This document shows positions 16,669 to 25,352 of a stretch of DNA of 64,000 nucleotides, one piece after another; positions within the stretch are counted from its first letter, which is position 1; each line of letters begins with the position of its first letter. Below the pieces are notes generated by a model. It did no database searches. It was not told the DNA's origin and saw nothing but the letters and a program-made list of their open reading frames with translations. Origin of the DNA: Gordonia soli NBRC 108243. Its GTDB lineage: Bacteria > Actinomycetota > Actinomycetes > Mycobacteriales > Mycobacteriaceae. The position numbers and the translations under genes were made by a program. The DNA lies in NCBI RefSeq assembly GCF_000334455.1, contig NZ_BANX01000008.1:237706-301705 (forward strand), written 5' to 3'.

Positions 16669-18060
16669 TCACGGGTATGTGGTGAGGGACTGTCCTGTTT
16701 CGGGGTTGTGCCAGGTGATGGTGCGGTCGGTGTTCATGTGGGGGATCCATCGGCCGAGGTGTTTGCGGTGGTGGTCGGGTGTGCACAGGGGTGCGATGTT
16801 GGCGGGCAGGGTCCAGCCACCCGCGGACGGGTTGGTGTGGTCGAATTTGACGAGGTGGTCGAGTTCGCATCGGTGGGCGGGCATGCCGCAGAACGGATAT
16901 CGGCAGTAGCGGTCGGTGGCCAGGATCTGGGCGCGTAACGCTGTTGTCGGGGTGTAGGTGAGGGCGCCTGGTGGTGGGTGGTGGTAGCCGCCGTGTCCGG
17001 TGGGGTCGACCGGCACGGCTGCGGGCGTTGTCGGTGACAGTGCCCCGGCGCCGGGTGTGACGAGGCCGGGTGCGAGGGGGCCGGGGGTGAGGGGGCCGGG
17101 CGTGGTGATGATGGTGACCCCGGGCATGGCTGCGATGTGGTCGGCGTGTGCGGGGTCGATGGCGCCGTGTCCGCGGAGGCGCGCAATGGTGTCGGGTCGG
17201 CGTTCGAGGACCAGGGTCGATGCAGGTTGCTGGGTCGTGTTTGGTTGGGCGGTCGTGTCGGGTGGTGTCTCGCCGGGTCTGCGTTTGGGACATGTGGGGA
17301 GTCCGCATCGGCATTGCAGGTGGGCTCCGGGGAGTGCGTGGATGTCGGCGAGTGCGTCGACTCGTCGGTGTCCGATGGTGCGGGGATCGTCGGGGCACAG
17401 TCGTTGCTCGATCAGTGTGTCGATGCGTGTGCGCAGGTGTATGCCGTGTTCGGCGGGCACGGTCGCTTCGATCGCGGTGTGGCCTTGTCCGTCGTTGGTG
17501 ATGGTGAGGTCGAGGTAGCGGTCGGCGTAGTCCTCGCGGTCGGTGGCGGCCTGGTCGGGGTCGACGGTGATGACGAGTTCGTCGAGTAGGTCACGCAGGA
17601 CGGTGTCGGTGACCGGACGCTGGGCCAGGGCGATGGCCGTATCCTGCGCTGTCTCGCGCAGGTCGGGGTCGAGGCGTTCGAGTGCGTGGGCGAGGATGGT
17701 GACGCGGTTGAGCGTGTAGTCGCCGGTCAGGAACGCGATCCGGATGCGGGGGAGGTCGGCGAGCATGGTGCCCAGTTCCATCCAGCGGCCGGCCATGGTG
17801 CGTGAGACTCCGAATTGCAGTGACACCTCGCCGACTGCTGCTTTCTCCGCGGCGTTGCCGACGCCGGGGTGGAGATCGGCGGGGTCGAGGCAGAGCATGT
17901 CGTCGAAGATCGCCTGCCCGATCCGATGGGCGAGCAGTACTTTGCGGGCTGCGGCTTGGCGTTCGAGTCGTTGGGCTGCCCGTCCGTGTTCACCGAGCCC
18001 ACCGGTGCCGCACGATGACAGCGCCGCATCGTCGGCGTGGTGATCGGAATAGGTGAACAA
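16669..18060 (-). CDS. DUF222-HNH endonuclease (13E12-type)
   Basis: 463 residues. The N-terminal two-thirds is a DUF222 domain; the C-terminal HNH nuclease has CRYPFCGMPAHRCELDHLVKF (ELDH metal site), then NIAPLCTPDHHRKH. Between them lies a low-complexity Pro/Gly/Thr linker of short near-repeats (GPLTPGPLAPG). Only a TTG start (18060, MFTYSDHH) is available in this frame, with AAGG upstream. A different frame further upstream (from GTG 18176) is open and reads MLYSDQMMYGPDG, so an alternative or frameshifted N-terminus cannot be excluded. The role of this abundant actinobacterial family is unsettled. Confidence 0.82.
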   Translation of the reverse strand: MFTYSDHHADDAALSSCGTGGLGEHGRAAQRLERQAAARKVLLAHRIGQAIFDDMLCLDPADLHPGVGNAAEKAAVGEVSLQFGVSRTMAGRWMELGTMLADLPRIRIAFLTGDYTLNRVTILAHALERLDPDLRETAQDTAIALAQRPVTDTVLRDLLDELVITVDPDQAATDREDYADRYLDLTITNDGQGHTAIEATVPAEHGIHLRTRIDTLIEQRLCPDDPRTIGHRRVDALADIHALPGAHLQCRCGLPTCPKRRPGETPPDTTAQPNTTQQPASTLVLERRPDTIARLRGHGAIDPAHADHIAAMPGVTIITTPGPLTPGPLAPGLVTPGAGALSPTTPAAVPVDPTGHGGYHHPPPGALTYTPTTALRAQILATDRYCRYPFCGMPAHRCELDHLVKFDHTNPSAGGWTLPANIAPLCTPDHHRKHLGRWIPHMNTDRTITWHNPETGQSLTTYP

Positions 18061-18481
18061 CGGTAGAGACCTTCGGGCGAGGACACCATCATGTGTGTCG
18101 AGATGAATTGGGCTGCTTCATCGTTGACTCGCCCCACACCATCGGGGCCATACATCATCTGATCTGAGTACAACACTACCGCCGGCCACCGACAGAAACC
18201 GGTTCCGCCGTGAAAGTCTGCTCTCCTCAGGCGGATCCGCTCGCGTCTCTCGGCGGCGGCCCCGCGGCGAGCGCCGCCCGATCGGTCAGCAGGTCGTAGA
18301 TCGAGCGCGATCGCAATGTGCAGGTCAGCTACTGACGAGCCCTAGCACGCGCTCGCACAGGTATTGGCCTGCCCCTCCGGCACTTGGCTCGTCGGTGCGC
18401 TACGTGCTCGGTCGCAAGCTAGTCGGACCCGCCCGCGGAGGCGCATCGCCCAAACGATTGCACGTTGGCTAGCGGCCTTAG
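18061..18481. other. Intergenic stretch at the left edge of the island
   Basis: 421 bases without a convincing gene. Short open frames here look like chance frames. It lies between the DUF222-HNH gene and the GHKL-nuclease gene and should contain the left boundary of the tRNA-Pro-linked island. I looked for a copy of the tRNA 3' end and saw none. Confidence 0.5.
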
Positions 18482-20464
18482 TCATGCGGGCTGCTGACTC
18501 TCGGCGATGCTGTCATCGCCCGCTACATCGGCATCAGGAAGGAACTCCTGGTACTTCTTGCGCATTGAGGCCAGCCCAGAATCGCGGTTCGACTCGTACT
18601 GAAGTGATTTTTGAACGAACTTCAGTCGGTGATCGGCATCGCCAAGAACTTCGGCCCACGTACGCACAACCAGTTTGTACTTCCTGCTGCTCTGGACTAC
18701 TCCGAAGGGCAGGTTGTCCTGGGCGCGCTGCTCGTCGACCTCGTTCTTCATTTCGTTCCCTACGAGCCAGAATTCCCAAGAGGAGTTCGGCTGGTCGAAC
18801 CGCTCGTCATTGGTGATTGCCGACGCGTAGCTCCGGAGCTGCGACACGTCGTCGTCGGTCAGCCTATGGTTTGGCCTTTTGAGCTCGACCACGAGGTGTG
18901 CATAGTGGTTCTCCCTAGTCTCCAGGCGACGCCCGAGCACCAAGTCCGGAATCGCGTCACGGCCATCCTCCCTGACGATCGGCGCGTTGTCAGCAAGCTC
19001 TACATCGAGGCCGAGCTTCTTCAAGTACTTGCGCAGAACCTCTTGCAACCGCTCATCGTCACCGGTCAGCGACCACTCTTCGCCGAATACCCACGTCTCG
19101 TTGGCCAGGATTCGATGCAGTTGCTTGCGCTCCAGCAATTTCTTCTTCGTCATCCGATCGAACAGCAACGCGTTCAACCCGTGGATGAAGTCAATTCGGT
19201 CGGCCACCTCTCGGCCCATCGATATGAGATGCGTTAGGGTCGTGCGCTCCAAGAGATCGCTAAGCTCGATGATCCGGGCATTGCTCAGCTTCGTGAATTG
19301 CTTCAGGATCGGGAGTAACGCCTCCGGGTCGTTCTCGAAGGTCTCTTTGAGCAGACTTAGCGCCATAGCCTTGCTCGGCGGCGACTTCGCCTCGTCCACC
19401 GTCCGGGATGCCGCCATCGCTACGACGTTGAACGTCTGCCGGGTTGCCTTCTCCACTTCCGACTTCGGTTCCCCGCTGTAGGGGTAGACACCTTCCTTGC
19501 GCCATCGCTCGATAGTCGCGGCCTCACGTCGGCGGCCGGTTCCTGTGAGGTACTTGCGCAGCGCTGCCCGGCCCGCCTCGACCACCTTCCCAGCTGGACT
19601 CTCAGTGTCGCCCTCCAGCAGCAACTCCGCGTCGTGCGGGAACCCATCCCAGGCCAGGTACGCAGAGAACTCCGCGCCGACGGCTTGGATGGCCGGTGGT
19701 AGCTCACCGGCGACGGTGCCGTCCTCCTTGCACAGGTACAGTCGCCTCTCGACATCAGACAGATTCCACTCAATAACGGTGAGTGAGACCGGTCCCTCGA
19801 CATGATCGGGCGGCGCCACCTTTATCACTTTCTTCGTAGCGATCAGGGCACCCGGATCTATCTGCTTTCCCAAAAACTCGATCTCGAAGTCGCTGTGCCG
19901 ATCGAGGTGCAGCGCAAACTCAGTAAGCAGCCGCTGGTGCAGGGCGGTTCGCTCCTCGAACGCCGCAATCGCCGCGTCGGTGACGGCACCAATCTCGACT
20001 GTCGTTCCTGTCCCGGCGCCGATCGTCACCGCGTCGTTGATCTCGAATCGGCGCAGTTGCTCGCGCCGACCCTCAATCCTTATCGTCGTCACCTCGTCGC
20101 CCTCCACCTCACGAGCGGTCGACTCCCAATTAACCGCGCCCCCAAGTGCGAAGGCCGCGAACCGACCGCGCCCGTGTTTGCCGTGAACGGACCGCCCGCC
20201 GGCGGACTTGGTCCCTGGCATGCGTTTCCAGCTGTCACCCACCAGGGAGAACGCGTCTTCTGCACGTCGACGGGTCATGCCACTCCCATTGTCGACCACC
20301 CGAACGAGGGCGAGTACTCCGAACTCGCTGTTCTCGACTTCAATGCTCACCGTCGTGGCGTCCTCGTCGAACGCGTTCCACACCAGTTCACACAAGCCAA
20401 TCTGGGGATTCTTGACCAGTCCCTCCAACATCGTGGTGCCAGGGGCGACGACGATTTCGCTCAT
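18482..20464 (-). CDS. GHKL (Hsp90-like) ATPase fused to a predicted PD-(D/E)XK nuclease
   Basis: 660 residues. An N-terminal Bergerat-fold ATPase spans roughly residues 1-200: N-box ELVWNAFDEDAT near 26, G1 box VVDNGSGM near 56, G2-like lid GGRSVHGKHGRGRFAAF near 89. A long, mostly helical middle region follows (including a charged RMTKKKLLERKQLHRIL stretch). Near residues 510-555 the pattern DAIPDLVLGRR...HYAHLVVELKRP fits a PD-(D/E)xK nuclease core (PD, then ELK). ATPases of this kind fused to or paired with nucleases are known from restriction-modification-like contexts (MutL/MORC-like proteins described by Iyer and colleagues). It stands alone in an island beside a decayed integrase and tRNA-Pro; base composition is visibly less GC-rich than the flanks. 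A defence role is inference. Confidence 0.8.
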   Translation of the reverse strand: MSEIVVAPGTTMLEGLVKNPQIGLCELVWNAFDEDATTVSIEVENSEFGVLALVRVVDNGSGMTRRRAEDAFSLVGDSWKRMPGTKSAGGRSVHGKHGRGRFAAFALGGAVNWESTAREVEGDEVTTIRIEGRREQLRRFEINDAVTIGAGTGTTVEIGAVTDAAIAAFEERTALHQRLLTEFALHLDRHSDFEIEFLGKQIDPGALIATKKVIKVAPPDHVEGPVSLTVIEWNLSDVERRLYLCKEDGTVAGELPPAIQAVGAEFSAYLAWDGFPHDAELLLEGDTESPAGKVVEAGRAALRKYLTGTGRRREAATIERWRKEGVYPYSGEPKSEVEKATRQTFNVVAMAASRTVDEAKSPPSKAMALSLLKETFENDPEALLPILKQFTKLSNARIIELSDLLERTTLTHLISMGREVADRIDFIHGLNALLFDRMTKKKLLERKQLHRILANETWVFGEEWSLTGDDERLQEVLRKYLKKLGLDVELADNAPIVREDGRDAIPDLVLGRRLETRENHYAHLVVELKRPNHRLTDDDVSQLRSYASAITNDERFDQPNSSWEFWLVGNEMKNEVDEQRAQDNLPFGVVQSSRKYKLVVRTWAEVLGDADHRLKFVQKSLQYESNRDSGLASMRKKYQEFLPDADVAGDDSIAESQQPA

Positions 20465-21084
20465 TCCGGAATGATCGCATGGCGGTATGACGCAGTGACG
20501 GCAGAACGGCTACGTGGCGCCTACATGCTGTTGTCGCCCTAAGCAGCGAATCGATCCGAAACTCCGGCGCATGCCCCAAGTCCGCGGTTGACGATCCAGC
20601 TGTCCGGAACATTCGAACACGTGAACGATACAACCAAGACACAGGATACGGTCCAACAGTCACGGATGAATCGATGGGAGTTGTTGTGAAGAAACGAGGT
20701 TCAGTCGATCAACGGCGAGGTCAGATGTAGGACTTTCGCGACGACTGCGCTAGGCCGCCAAGATCGAAACGAACTCGGTGTACTGCGGATCACGCTGAGG
20801 CTGGCGATCGATGAGCGCAAACTCTCGCGGCCCTCATCGCGCGAAAACCACGGAACGGAAACCGGTCGGGCTCGTACCTCACATCTACGGGAGGTAGAAG
20901 GGCATCGCGGGCGGTGGGCACCGGGCACCGACTCGTCGCGCCTTTCCTCTGCCACGTCGGACTGGTTGTGGCGAGAGGGCCGCCCCGTTTGAAACCCTGG
21001 ACCGCTGCGCAGCCGAGTGAACATCTGTCAGTTGGCAACTGGGTGAAGTGCAAGCTGATGTGGACATCGCCCAGGAACCACGAA
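20465..21084. other. Decayed sequence between the GHKL-nuclease gene and the integrase remnant
   Basis: No intact gene is supported. On the + strand, short fragments could belong to the N-terminal half of the same broken integrase: an 18-codon frame beginning MGVVVKKRGSVDQRR near 20674, and VLRITLRLAIDERKLSRP from 20780. Each is interrupted by stops or frame changes. Other open frames here look random. Confidence 0.4.
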
Positions 21085-21500
21085 GAGCGCTCGTGCCGTC
21101 CCACAATTCCTCGCCCACGATCTGGCACCGCAAACGGACGACAAGGTTCGCAACGTACTGCTATCCGCTGCACCTGACGATGAGTTGCTACGACTCGCGA
21201 CGTTCAGGCCCGGACGGTTCAACACAGCGTTGACGTTACTGCGACCAATCGGCGGGGCACTTGATCATCGACTAAAGGCGATCCACGATCTGCGACACCG
21301 TTGCGTCACTTGCTCGTCTCGGCCGGGGCGAGGTGGACCCCGAGCGAGCGATACCGTCGACGGTCGGCAACTTTAACGCTCGAGACCTACGCTGGCTTCT
21401 ACCAAGAACCTGAATGTGCGGCAGAGGTGCCTGACGTCGCGCAACGATGCTGCAGCAACTACACAGACGTCGCCTCGATTCAAGCACCTGCCGACTCGGT
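21085..21500 (+). pseudogene. Tyrosine-recombinase (integrase) remnant, frameshifted
   Basis: In frame 2 the sequence reads VPQFLAHDLAPQTDDKV..., FRPGRFNTAL..., then IHDLRHRC, with the HDLRH box at 21284-21298. The match then continues in frame 1 as LLVSAGA and SATLTLETYAGFYQEPE, with the likely catalytic Tyr codon at 21388. These are the C-terminal catalytic blocks of actinobacterial phage/ICE integrases (HDLRH...SAGA...LGH...TLETY), but split by a frameshift near 21300 and with the LGH block unrecognisable. It lies about 120-530 bases from the 3' end of tRNA-Pro, where such integrases sit. It is non-functional as read. Confidence 0.7.
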
Positions 21501-21520
21501 TACGCCCGACCCGCACAAAC

Positions 21521-21557
21521 GAGGAAGCCCCGACCGGATCTCTCCGGCCAGGGCCTC
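21521..21557 (-). terminator. Terminator hairpin downstream of tRNA-Pro
   Basis: A GC-rich imperfect inverted repeat (GAGG..GCCCCGACCGGA against TCCGGCCAGGGCCTC) lies about 60 bases past the 3' end of the minus-strand tRNA gene. On the minus strand it is followed by a T-rich stretch (CTTCCTCGTTTG). This is the expected place and form for the tRNA terminator. Confidence 0.6.
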
Positions 21558-21618
21558 ATCTACTTCTCAACCACAAGAAGACAGTGGTCGGAATCGGACT
21601 TCGTCCTCTTCCGCCGAG

Positions 21619-21692
<74 letters not shown>

Positions 21693-21864
21693 TGTGTAGC
21701 CTGCGATAGCTTACTACCCCACCCCTCGCACGACTAAATCCGCTGGTCGCAGCATCCCCCGGCAAGGCGCTTCGTTTACTCCACCCATCCGCCGGGGTAT
21801 GCGGCGTCGAATCCACGGCAGTCGAAGCCACGGCACAGCCGGCAAGGAAAGGGATGACCTGATC

Positions 21865-22491
21865 ATGCGACGCACCCGATGGACCACACGATGGGCGACC
21901 GCACTCGCGGCGGCGGCGATCACCGCGACGGGACTCTTCGCCACCGCCGCACCGGCGAGCGCGGCTCCCTTGCAACCGGTCGCCAAACTCGACGTGCAGC
22001 GCTACCTCGGTCAGTGGTGGCAGCTCGCCACGGTGCCGTCGTTCTTCGGTATCCGCTGCGCCAAGGACACCAACGCCACCTACACCCTGATCGATGCCAA
22101 GACGGTGGGCGTCGACAACAAGTGCACCTCGCCGACCGGGATGATCGACGGCGTGAAGGGCCGCGCGAAGGTCGTCGACCCCAAGACCAATGCCCAACTG
22201 GCGGTGCGCTTCCCGGGCGTTCCCAACAGCATCGACCTCGGTGATGCGCCGAACTACATCGTCTCCTGGGTCCAGGACGGCGCCACCCCGGATGCCCCCT
22301 ATCGCTATGCGATCGTGGGTGATCCGACCCGGACGTCCGGCTTCCTGCTCTCGCGCGACAAGGTCATCCCGAACTCCGAACTCCGCAAGCTCCGGACCCA
22401 GATCGAGAAGGTCGGCTACAACTCGTGCACCTTCCTGGTCTCGCCGACCACCGGTGGGCGCAGCGACTACTCGCCGCTCTGCACCATCTGA
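21865..22491 (+). CDS. Secreted lipocalin-family protein
   Basis: 208-residue Blc-type lipocalin. A cleavable signal peptide (basic MRRTRWTTRW, hydrophobic core, APASAAP cleavage region) precedes the lipocalin hallmark YLGQWWQLATVPSFF. Further blocks are CAKDTNATYTL, NYIVSWVQDG, YRYAIVGDPTRTSGFLLSR and a C-terminal Cys pair that may form a disulfide. ATG 21865 has AAGGAAAGGGA upstream and leaves a normal signal peptide. Bacterial lipocalins bind lipids or other small hydrophobic ligands; here the site would be the periplasm or cell surface. Confidence 0.87.
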   Translation: MRRTRWTTRWATALAAAAITATGLFATAAPASAAPLQPVAKLDVQRYLGQWWQLATVPSFFGIRCAKDTNATYTLIDAKTVGVDNKCTSPTGMIDGVKGRAKVVDPKTNAQLAVRFPGVPNSIDLGDAPNYIVSWVQDGATPDAPYRYAIVGDPTRTSGFLLSRDKVIPNSELRKLRTQIEKVGYNSCTFLVSPTTGGRSDYSPLCTI

Positions 22492-22557
22492 CCCGGACTC
22501 ACCACACGGCCTGACCGGTGCGGTGCGGATCGACGACCGATCCGCGCCGCACCGCCG

Positions 22558-22563
22558 TACGCT
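22558..22563 (+). promoter_or_regulatory. Candidate leaderless -10 box (TACGCT)
   Basis: TACGCT is followed by six bases and GTG 22570, the start of the acyl-CoA dehydrogenase gene. No ribosome-binding site is visible between them. Confidence 0.45.
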
Positions 22564-22569
22564 CGAGGC

Positions 22570-23691
22570 GTGACCGACGACAGCGGCGCGGCCGGACAGC
22601 CGCGCGTGACCGACGGGGACGAGCCGCTGCGACGTGCGGTCCAACGAATCGCCGACGAGATCCTCTTCCCCGCCTCCGCCGACGTGGATCGCACCGGGTC
22701 GATACCGGCATCCCACTGGACCGCCATCGCCGACGCCGGGCTCTTCGGCATCGCGGCACCGACCACCGTCGGCGGCCCAGGCCTCGGGTTCGCCCAGGTG
22801 GTCGACACCATCGAGGTGATGGCCAGCGGCTGCCTCGCGACGGCGTTCACCTGGATGCAGCACCACGGAGTGGTCATCTCCCTCGCCGGCACCGACAACG
22901 TCACCCTCCGCGATCGGCTGCTCGCCGACACCGTGACCGGTCGTGTGCGGGCCGGCGTCGCCTACGCGGGGGTCGTCCCCACCCCACCTCGCATGCGTGC
23001 ACATCGCATCGACGGCGGATGGCGACTCTCCGGCCATGCACCGTTCGTGAGCGGGTGGGGCATCGTCGACGTCCTGCAGATCTCCGCACGTGACGACGAG
23101 ACCGACGACGTGGTCGCGGCGATCGTGCCGGCGCGTGACCAACCCGGCATCGCCGCTGTCACACCGTTGCCGCTCATCGCCGCCGACGCGAGCGCAACGG
23201 TGGCGATGGAGGTGGACGATCTCGTGGTCGACGACGCACAGGTCGTCAGCCGCGTCTCCCTCGACGACTTCTTCGCCACCCAGAACATCGGGGTCCGGCT
23301 CAACGGGACACTGCCGCTGGGCCTGGTCCGACGATGCGCGGCGCTGCTGGACCGGGGCGGTCACGCCCACGCGGGCCGGACGCTGCGCGAACGGGCGAGC
23401 GCGATCCGCACCCGTCTCGATGCCGGGATCGCCGATGCCGACGCACTTCTCGACGCGCGAGCCGAAGGTGCACGCCTCGCCGTGGAGGCGGCCGCGACAC
23501 TCGTGGCCGCCGACGGCGGACGGGCACTGATCGCGGGCTCCGATGCCGAACGACTGGCTCGGCAGGCGACCTTCACGCTGGTCGCTGCCAGCCGACCGCA
23601 ACTGAAAGATCTGTTGGTCGAGCGATTCAGCACCGGCGACGCAGGGGTCACGCCACCCGGCGGCGACACGGGAGGGGTCGGTGGGCGCTGA
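22570..23691 (+). CDS. Acyl-CoA dehydrogenase-family flavoprotein
   Basis: 373-residue acyl-CoA dehydrogenase-fold protein. It has the N-terminal helical domain (ILFPASADVDRTGSIPASHW, IAAPTTVGGPGLGFAQVV), the middle beta-domain (GGWRLSGHAPFVSGWGIVDVL) and a C-terminal helical domain ending LKDLLVERF. The usual catalytic Glu block cannot be confidently placed, and the C-terminal domain is shorter than average. It overlaps the FUSC gene by 11 bases. Substrate unknown. Confidence 0.78.
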   Translation: MTDDSGAAGQPRVTDGDEPLRRAVQRIADEILFPASADVDRTGSIPASHWTAIADAGLFGIAAPTTVGGPGLGFAQVVDTIEVMASGCLATAFTWMQHHGVVISLAGTDNVTLRDRLLADTVTGRVRAGVAYAGVVPTPPRMRAHRIDGGWRLSGHAPFVSGWGIVDVLQISARDDETDDVVAAIVPARDQPGIAAVTPLPLIAADASATVAMEVDDLVVDDAQVVSRVSLDDFFATQNIGVRLNGTLPLGLVRRCAALLDRGGHAHAGRTLRERASAIRTRLDAGIADADALLDARAEGARLAVEAAATLVAADGGRALIAGSDAERLARQATFTLVAASRPQLKDLLVERFSTGDAGVTPPGGDTGGVGGR

Positions 23692-24724
23692 TCCGAGCGT
23701 GACGTCGACTCCCTGGGTGGTCTGGCGATGGGCGCCCGCACTCGTCGGCGCGTTGACCGCGACACCGGCTGCGGCCGTGGCCGTCGCCGACGTGCGCGCG
23801 GGCGCCGCACTCGCGGTCGGGGCGATCCCCGCCCTCGTCCTGGGGGTGCCCCGGGATCGCCGCCGCCGCGCGATCCTGTTGTCCGCCGGGCTGATCCTCG
23901 GTATCCCGATGCTCGTCGGGGCGACAGTGGCACCGATCCCGGCGGTGGCGGTCGCGACGATCGTGGCCATCCCACTGCTGGCCACCTGGTCTGCGCCCCG
24001 ACTGGGCAGACCCCGCCTGTCGATGCTGCTGATCACCATGGCGCCGCCGCTGATCGGGCTGGGGTTCAGCATGGACGGTTTCAGCTCCGGCGTGACCGTC
24101 ACCATGTTGTTCGTCGCGGGCTCGGTCGTCGCCTACGGAGCAGCCCTCGCAATCCCCATCCGATGGATCGCGGACGCGCCGGAGGATCGTCCCACCCCCG
24201 TCCTACCCGGTATCGGCTACGGCGTCCGGGTGGCGCTGGTCGGCGCGATCACGGCATCAGCGGGTTTCGCACTGGATCTCGACCACGTCGGATGGGCCTG
24301 CGCGGCAGCACTGTTGGTCATACGTCCCGATCGGAACCTGCAGGAATGGCGCACCGTCGGCCGATTCATCTCGGTGTTCGTCGGCGCGCTCACAGCTGCG
24401 GCGATCGTCGACATCGCACCGCCGGCCGCTGTCATCGCCGCCGCCCTCGTGGTCGCGCTGGCGGCTGCGGCGGCCACCCGCGGCAGCCGGTGGTACATCC
24501 TGCCGACCTTCACGACGTTCCTGGTGATCCTGCTGCTCGCCTACCCCGACGTCGGCGAGGCGCAGAGCCGACTCCTGGAGCGTCTGGGCGAGACCGTCTT
24601 CGGTCTGGCCGTCGCCGCGATCGTCGGACTCGCCCGTCCGGCTCTCGTCGCGCGCGTACGCAGGCCGTCGAACACCCGGAAACGCGTCGTCGAGCCCCCG
24701 ACCGACCCCGACGACGCGCCCTGA
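23681..24724 (+). CDS. FUSC-family inner membrane protein
   Basis: 347 residues with roughly ten hydrophobic segments in two groups separated by a linker near IRWIADAPEDRPTP. The C-terminal half (GWACAAALLVIRPDRNLQEW followed by paired Ala/Val-rich helices and WYILPTFTTFLVILLL) resembles the fusaric-acid-resistance/YccS-type FUSC membrane domain. GTG 23681 lies inside the end of the acyl-CoA dehydrogenase gene, so translation is coupled. An export role for aromatic acids is a family suggestion only. Confidence 0.72.
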   Translation: MGADPSVTSTPWVVWRWAPALVGALTATPAAAVAVADVRAGAALAVGAIPALVLGVPRDRRRRAILLSAGLILGIPMLVGATVAPIPAVAVATIVAIPLLATWSAPRLGRPRLSMLLITMAPPLIGLGFSMDGFSSGVTVTMLFVAGSVVAYGAALAIPIRWIADAPEDRPTPVLPGIGYGVRVALVGAITASAGFALDLDHVGWACAAALLVIRPDRNLQEWRTVGRFISVFVGALTAAAIVDIAPPAAVIAAALVVALAAAAATRGSRWYILPTFTTFLVILLLAYPDVGEAQSRLLERLGETVFGLAVAAIVGLARPALVARVRRPSNTRKRVVEPPTDPDDAP

Positions 24725-24771
24725 GGCTCGCGCGCCGAGAGCGCCGCGAGCAGTCCGGAGAGCCAACCAGG

Positions 24772-25173
24772 TCAGTCGGCGGTGCGCCAGGTGACGACCG
24801 CCCAGATGATGACCAGGTCGATCGCGATCACGATGATCGACCACAGCGGGTAGTACGGCAGCCAGAGGAAGTTCGCGATGATCGAGATCGCCGCGATCAC
24901 GATGGCGGCGGCGCGCGCCCACACCGCGCCGGTGAACAGACCGAATGCGATCGCCGCTCCGATGATGCCGACGATGATGTGAATCCAGCCCCAGGTGGTG
25001 AGGTTGAATTGATAGACGTACTGCGGCCCCGCGACGATCAGATCATCGTTGACTGCTGCGACGATTCCCTGGAACAGTGCGAGCAGCGACGCCACCAGCA
25101 GCAGAATCGCTGCCGCAAAGGTCGTACCGGCGGCGATGCCCTGCTTTGCGGGGTGCGGATTGTCGATAGTCAT
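24772..25173 (-). CDS. DUF7144-type four-helix membrane protein
   Basis: 133 residues with four transmembrane helices: FAAAILLLVASLLALFQGIV, then GWIHIIVGIIGAAIAFGLF, WARAAAIVIAAISIIANFL and WSIIVIAIDLVIIWAVV. Between helices 1 and 2 is the short periplasmic-type loop YVYQFNLTTWGW seen in DUF7144 proteins. GGAGGAC precedes the ATG. It is probably monocistronic. Function unknown. Confidence 0.82.
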   Translation of the reverse strand: MTIDNPHPAKQGIAAGTTFAAAILLLVASLLALFQGIVAAVNDDLIVAGPQYVYQFNLTTWGWIHIIVGIIGAAIAFGLFTGAVWARAAAIVIAAISIIANFLWLPYYPLWSIIVIAIDLVIIWAVVTWRTAD

Positions 25174-25352
25174 GATTTGTCCTCCGACTCGAAGTGCACT
25201 ATCTCGTGCACGGCGGCTTCATTCTGAGCCGTTTGTGCGCTTCTCGATGGAGAATGTCGGATATTGCAATCGAAAAGGACGGAATCCTTCACTCCCGGCC
25301 GCATATGCACGACCGTCAGCGACCGCGAATTCGTTTGCGACGATAAATTCCT

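Noticed and set aside
18200..18230. GAAACCGGTTCC as a second LexA box near the first DUF222-HNH gene
   Set aside because: It does not fit the GAAC-N4-GTTC spacing of the SOS consensus.
18364..18816. 150-codon plus-strand frame at the island edge
   Set aside because: It runs into the antisense of the GHKL-nuclease gene and shows no domain; likely chance.
20790..21173. 127-codon minus-strand frame in the island
   Set aside because: No motif seen, and the plus strand here carries fragments of an integrase, so this is probably antisense to decayed coding sequence.
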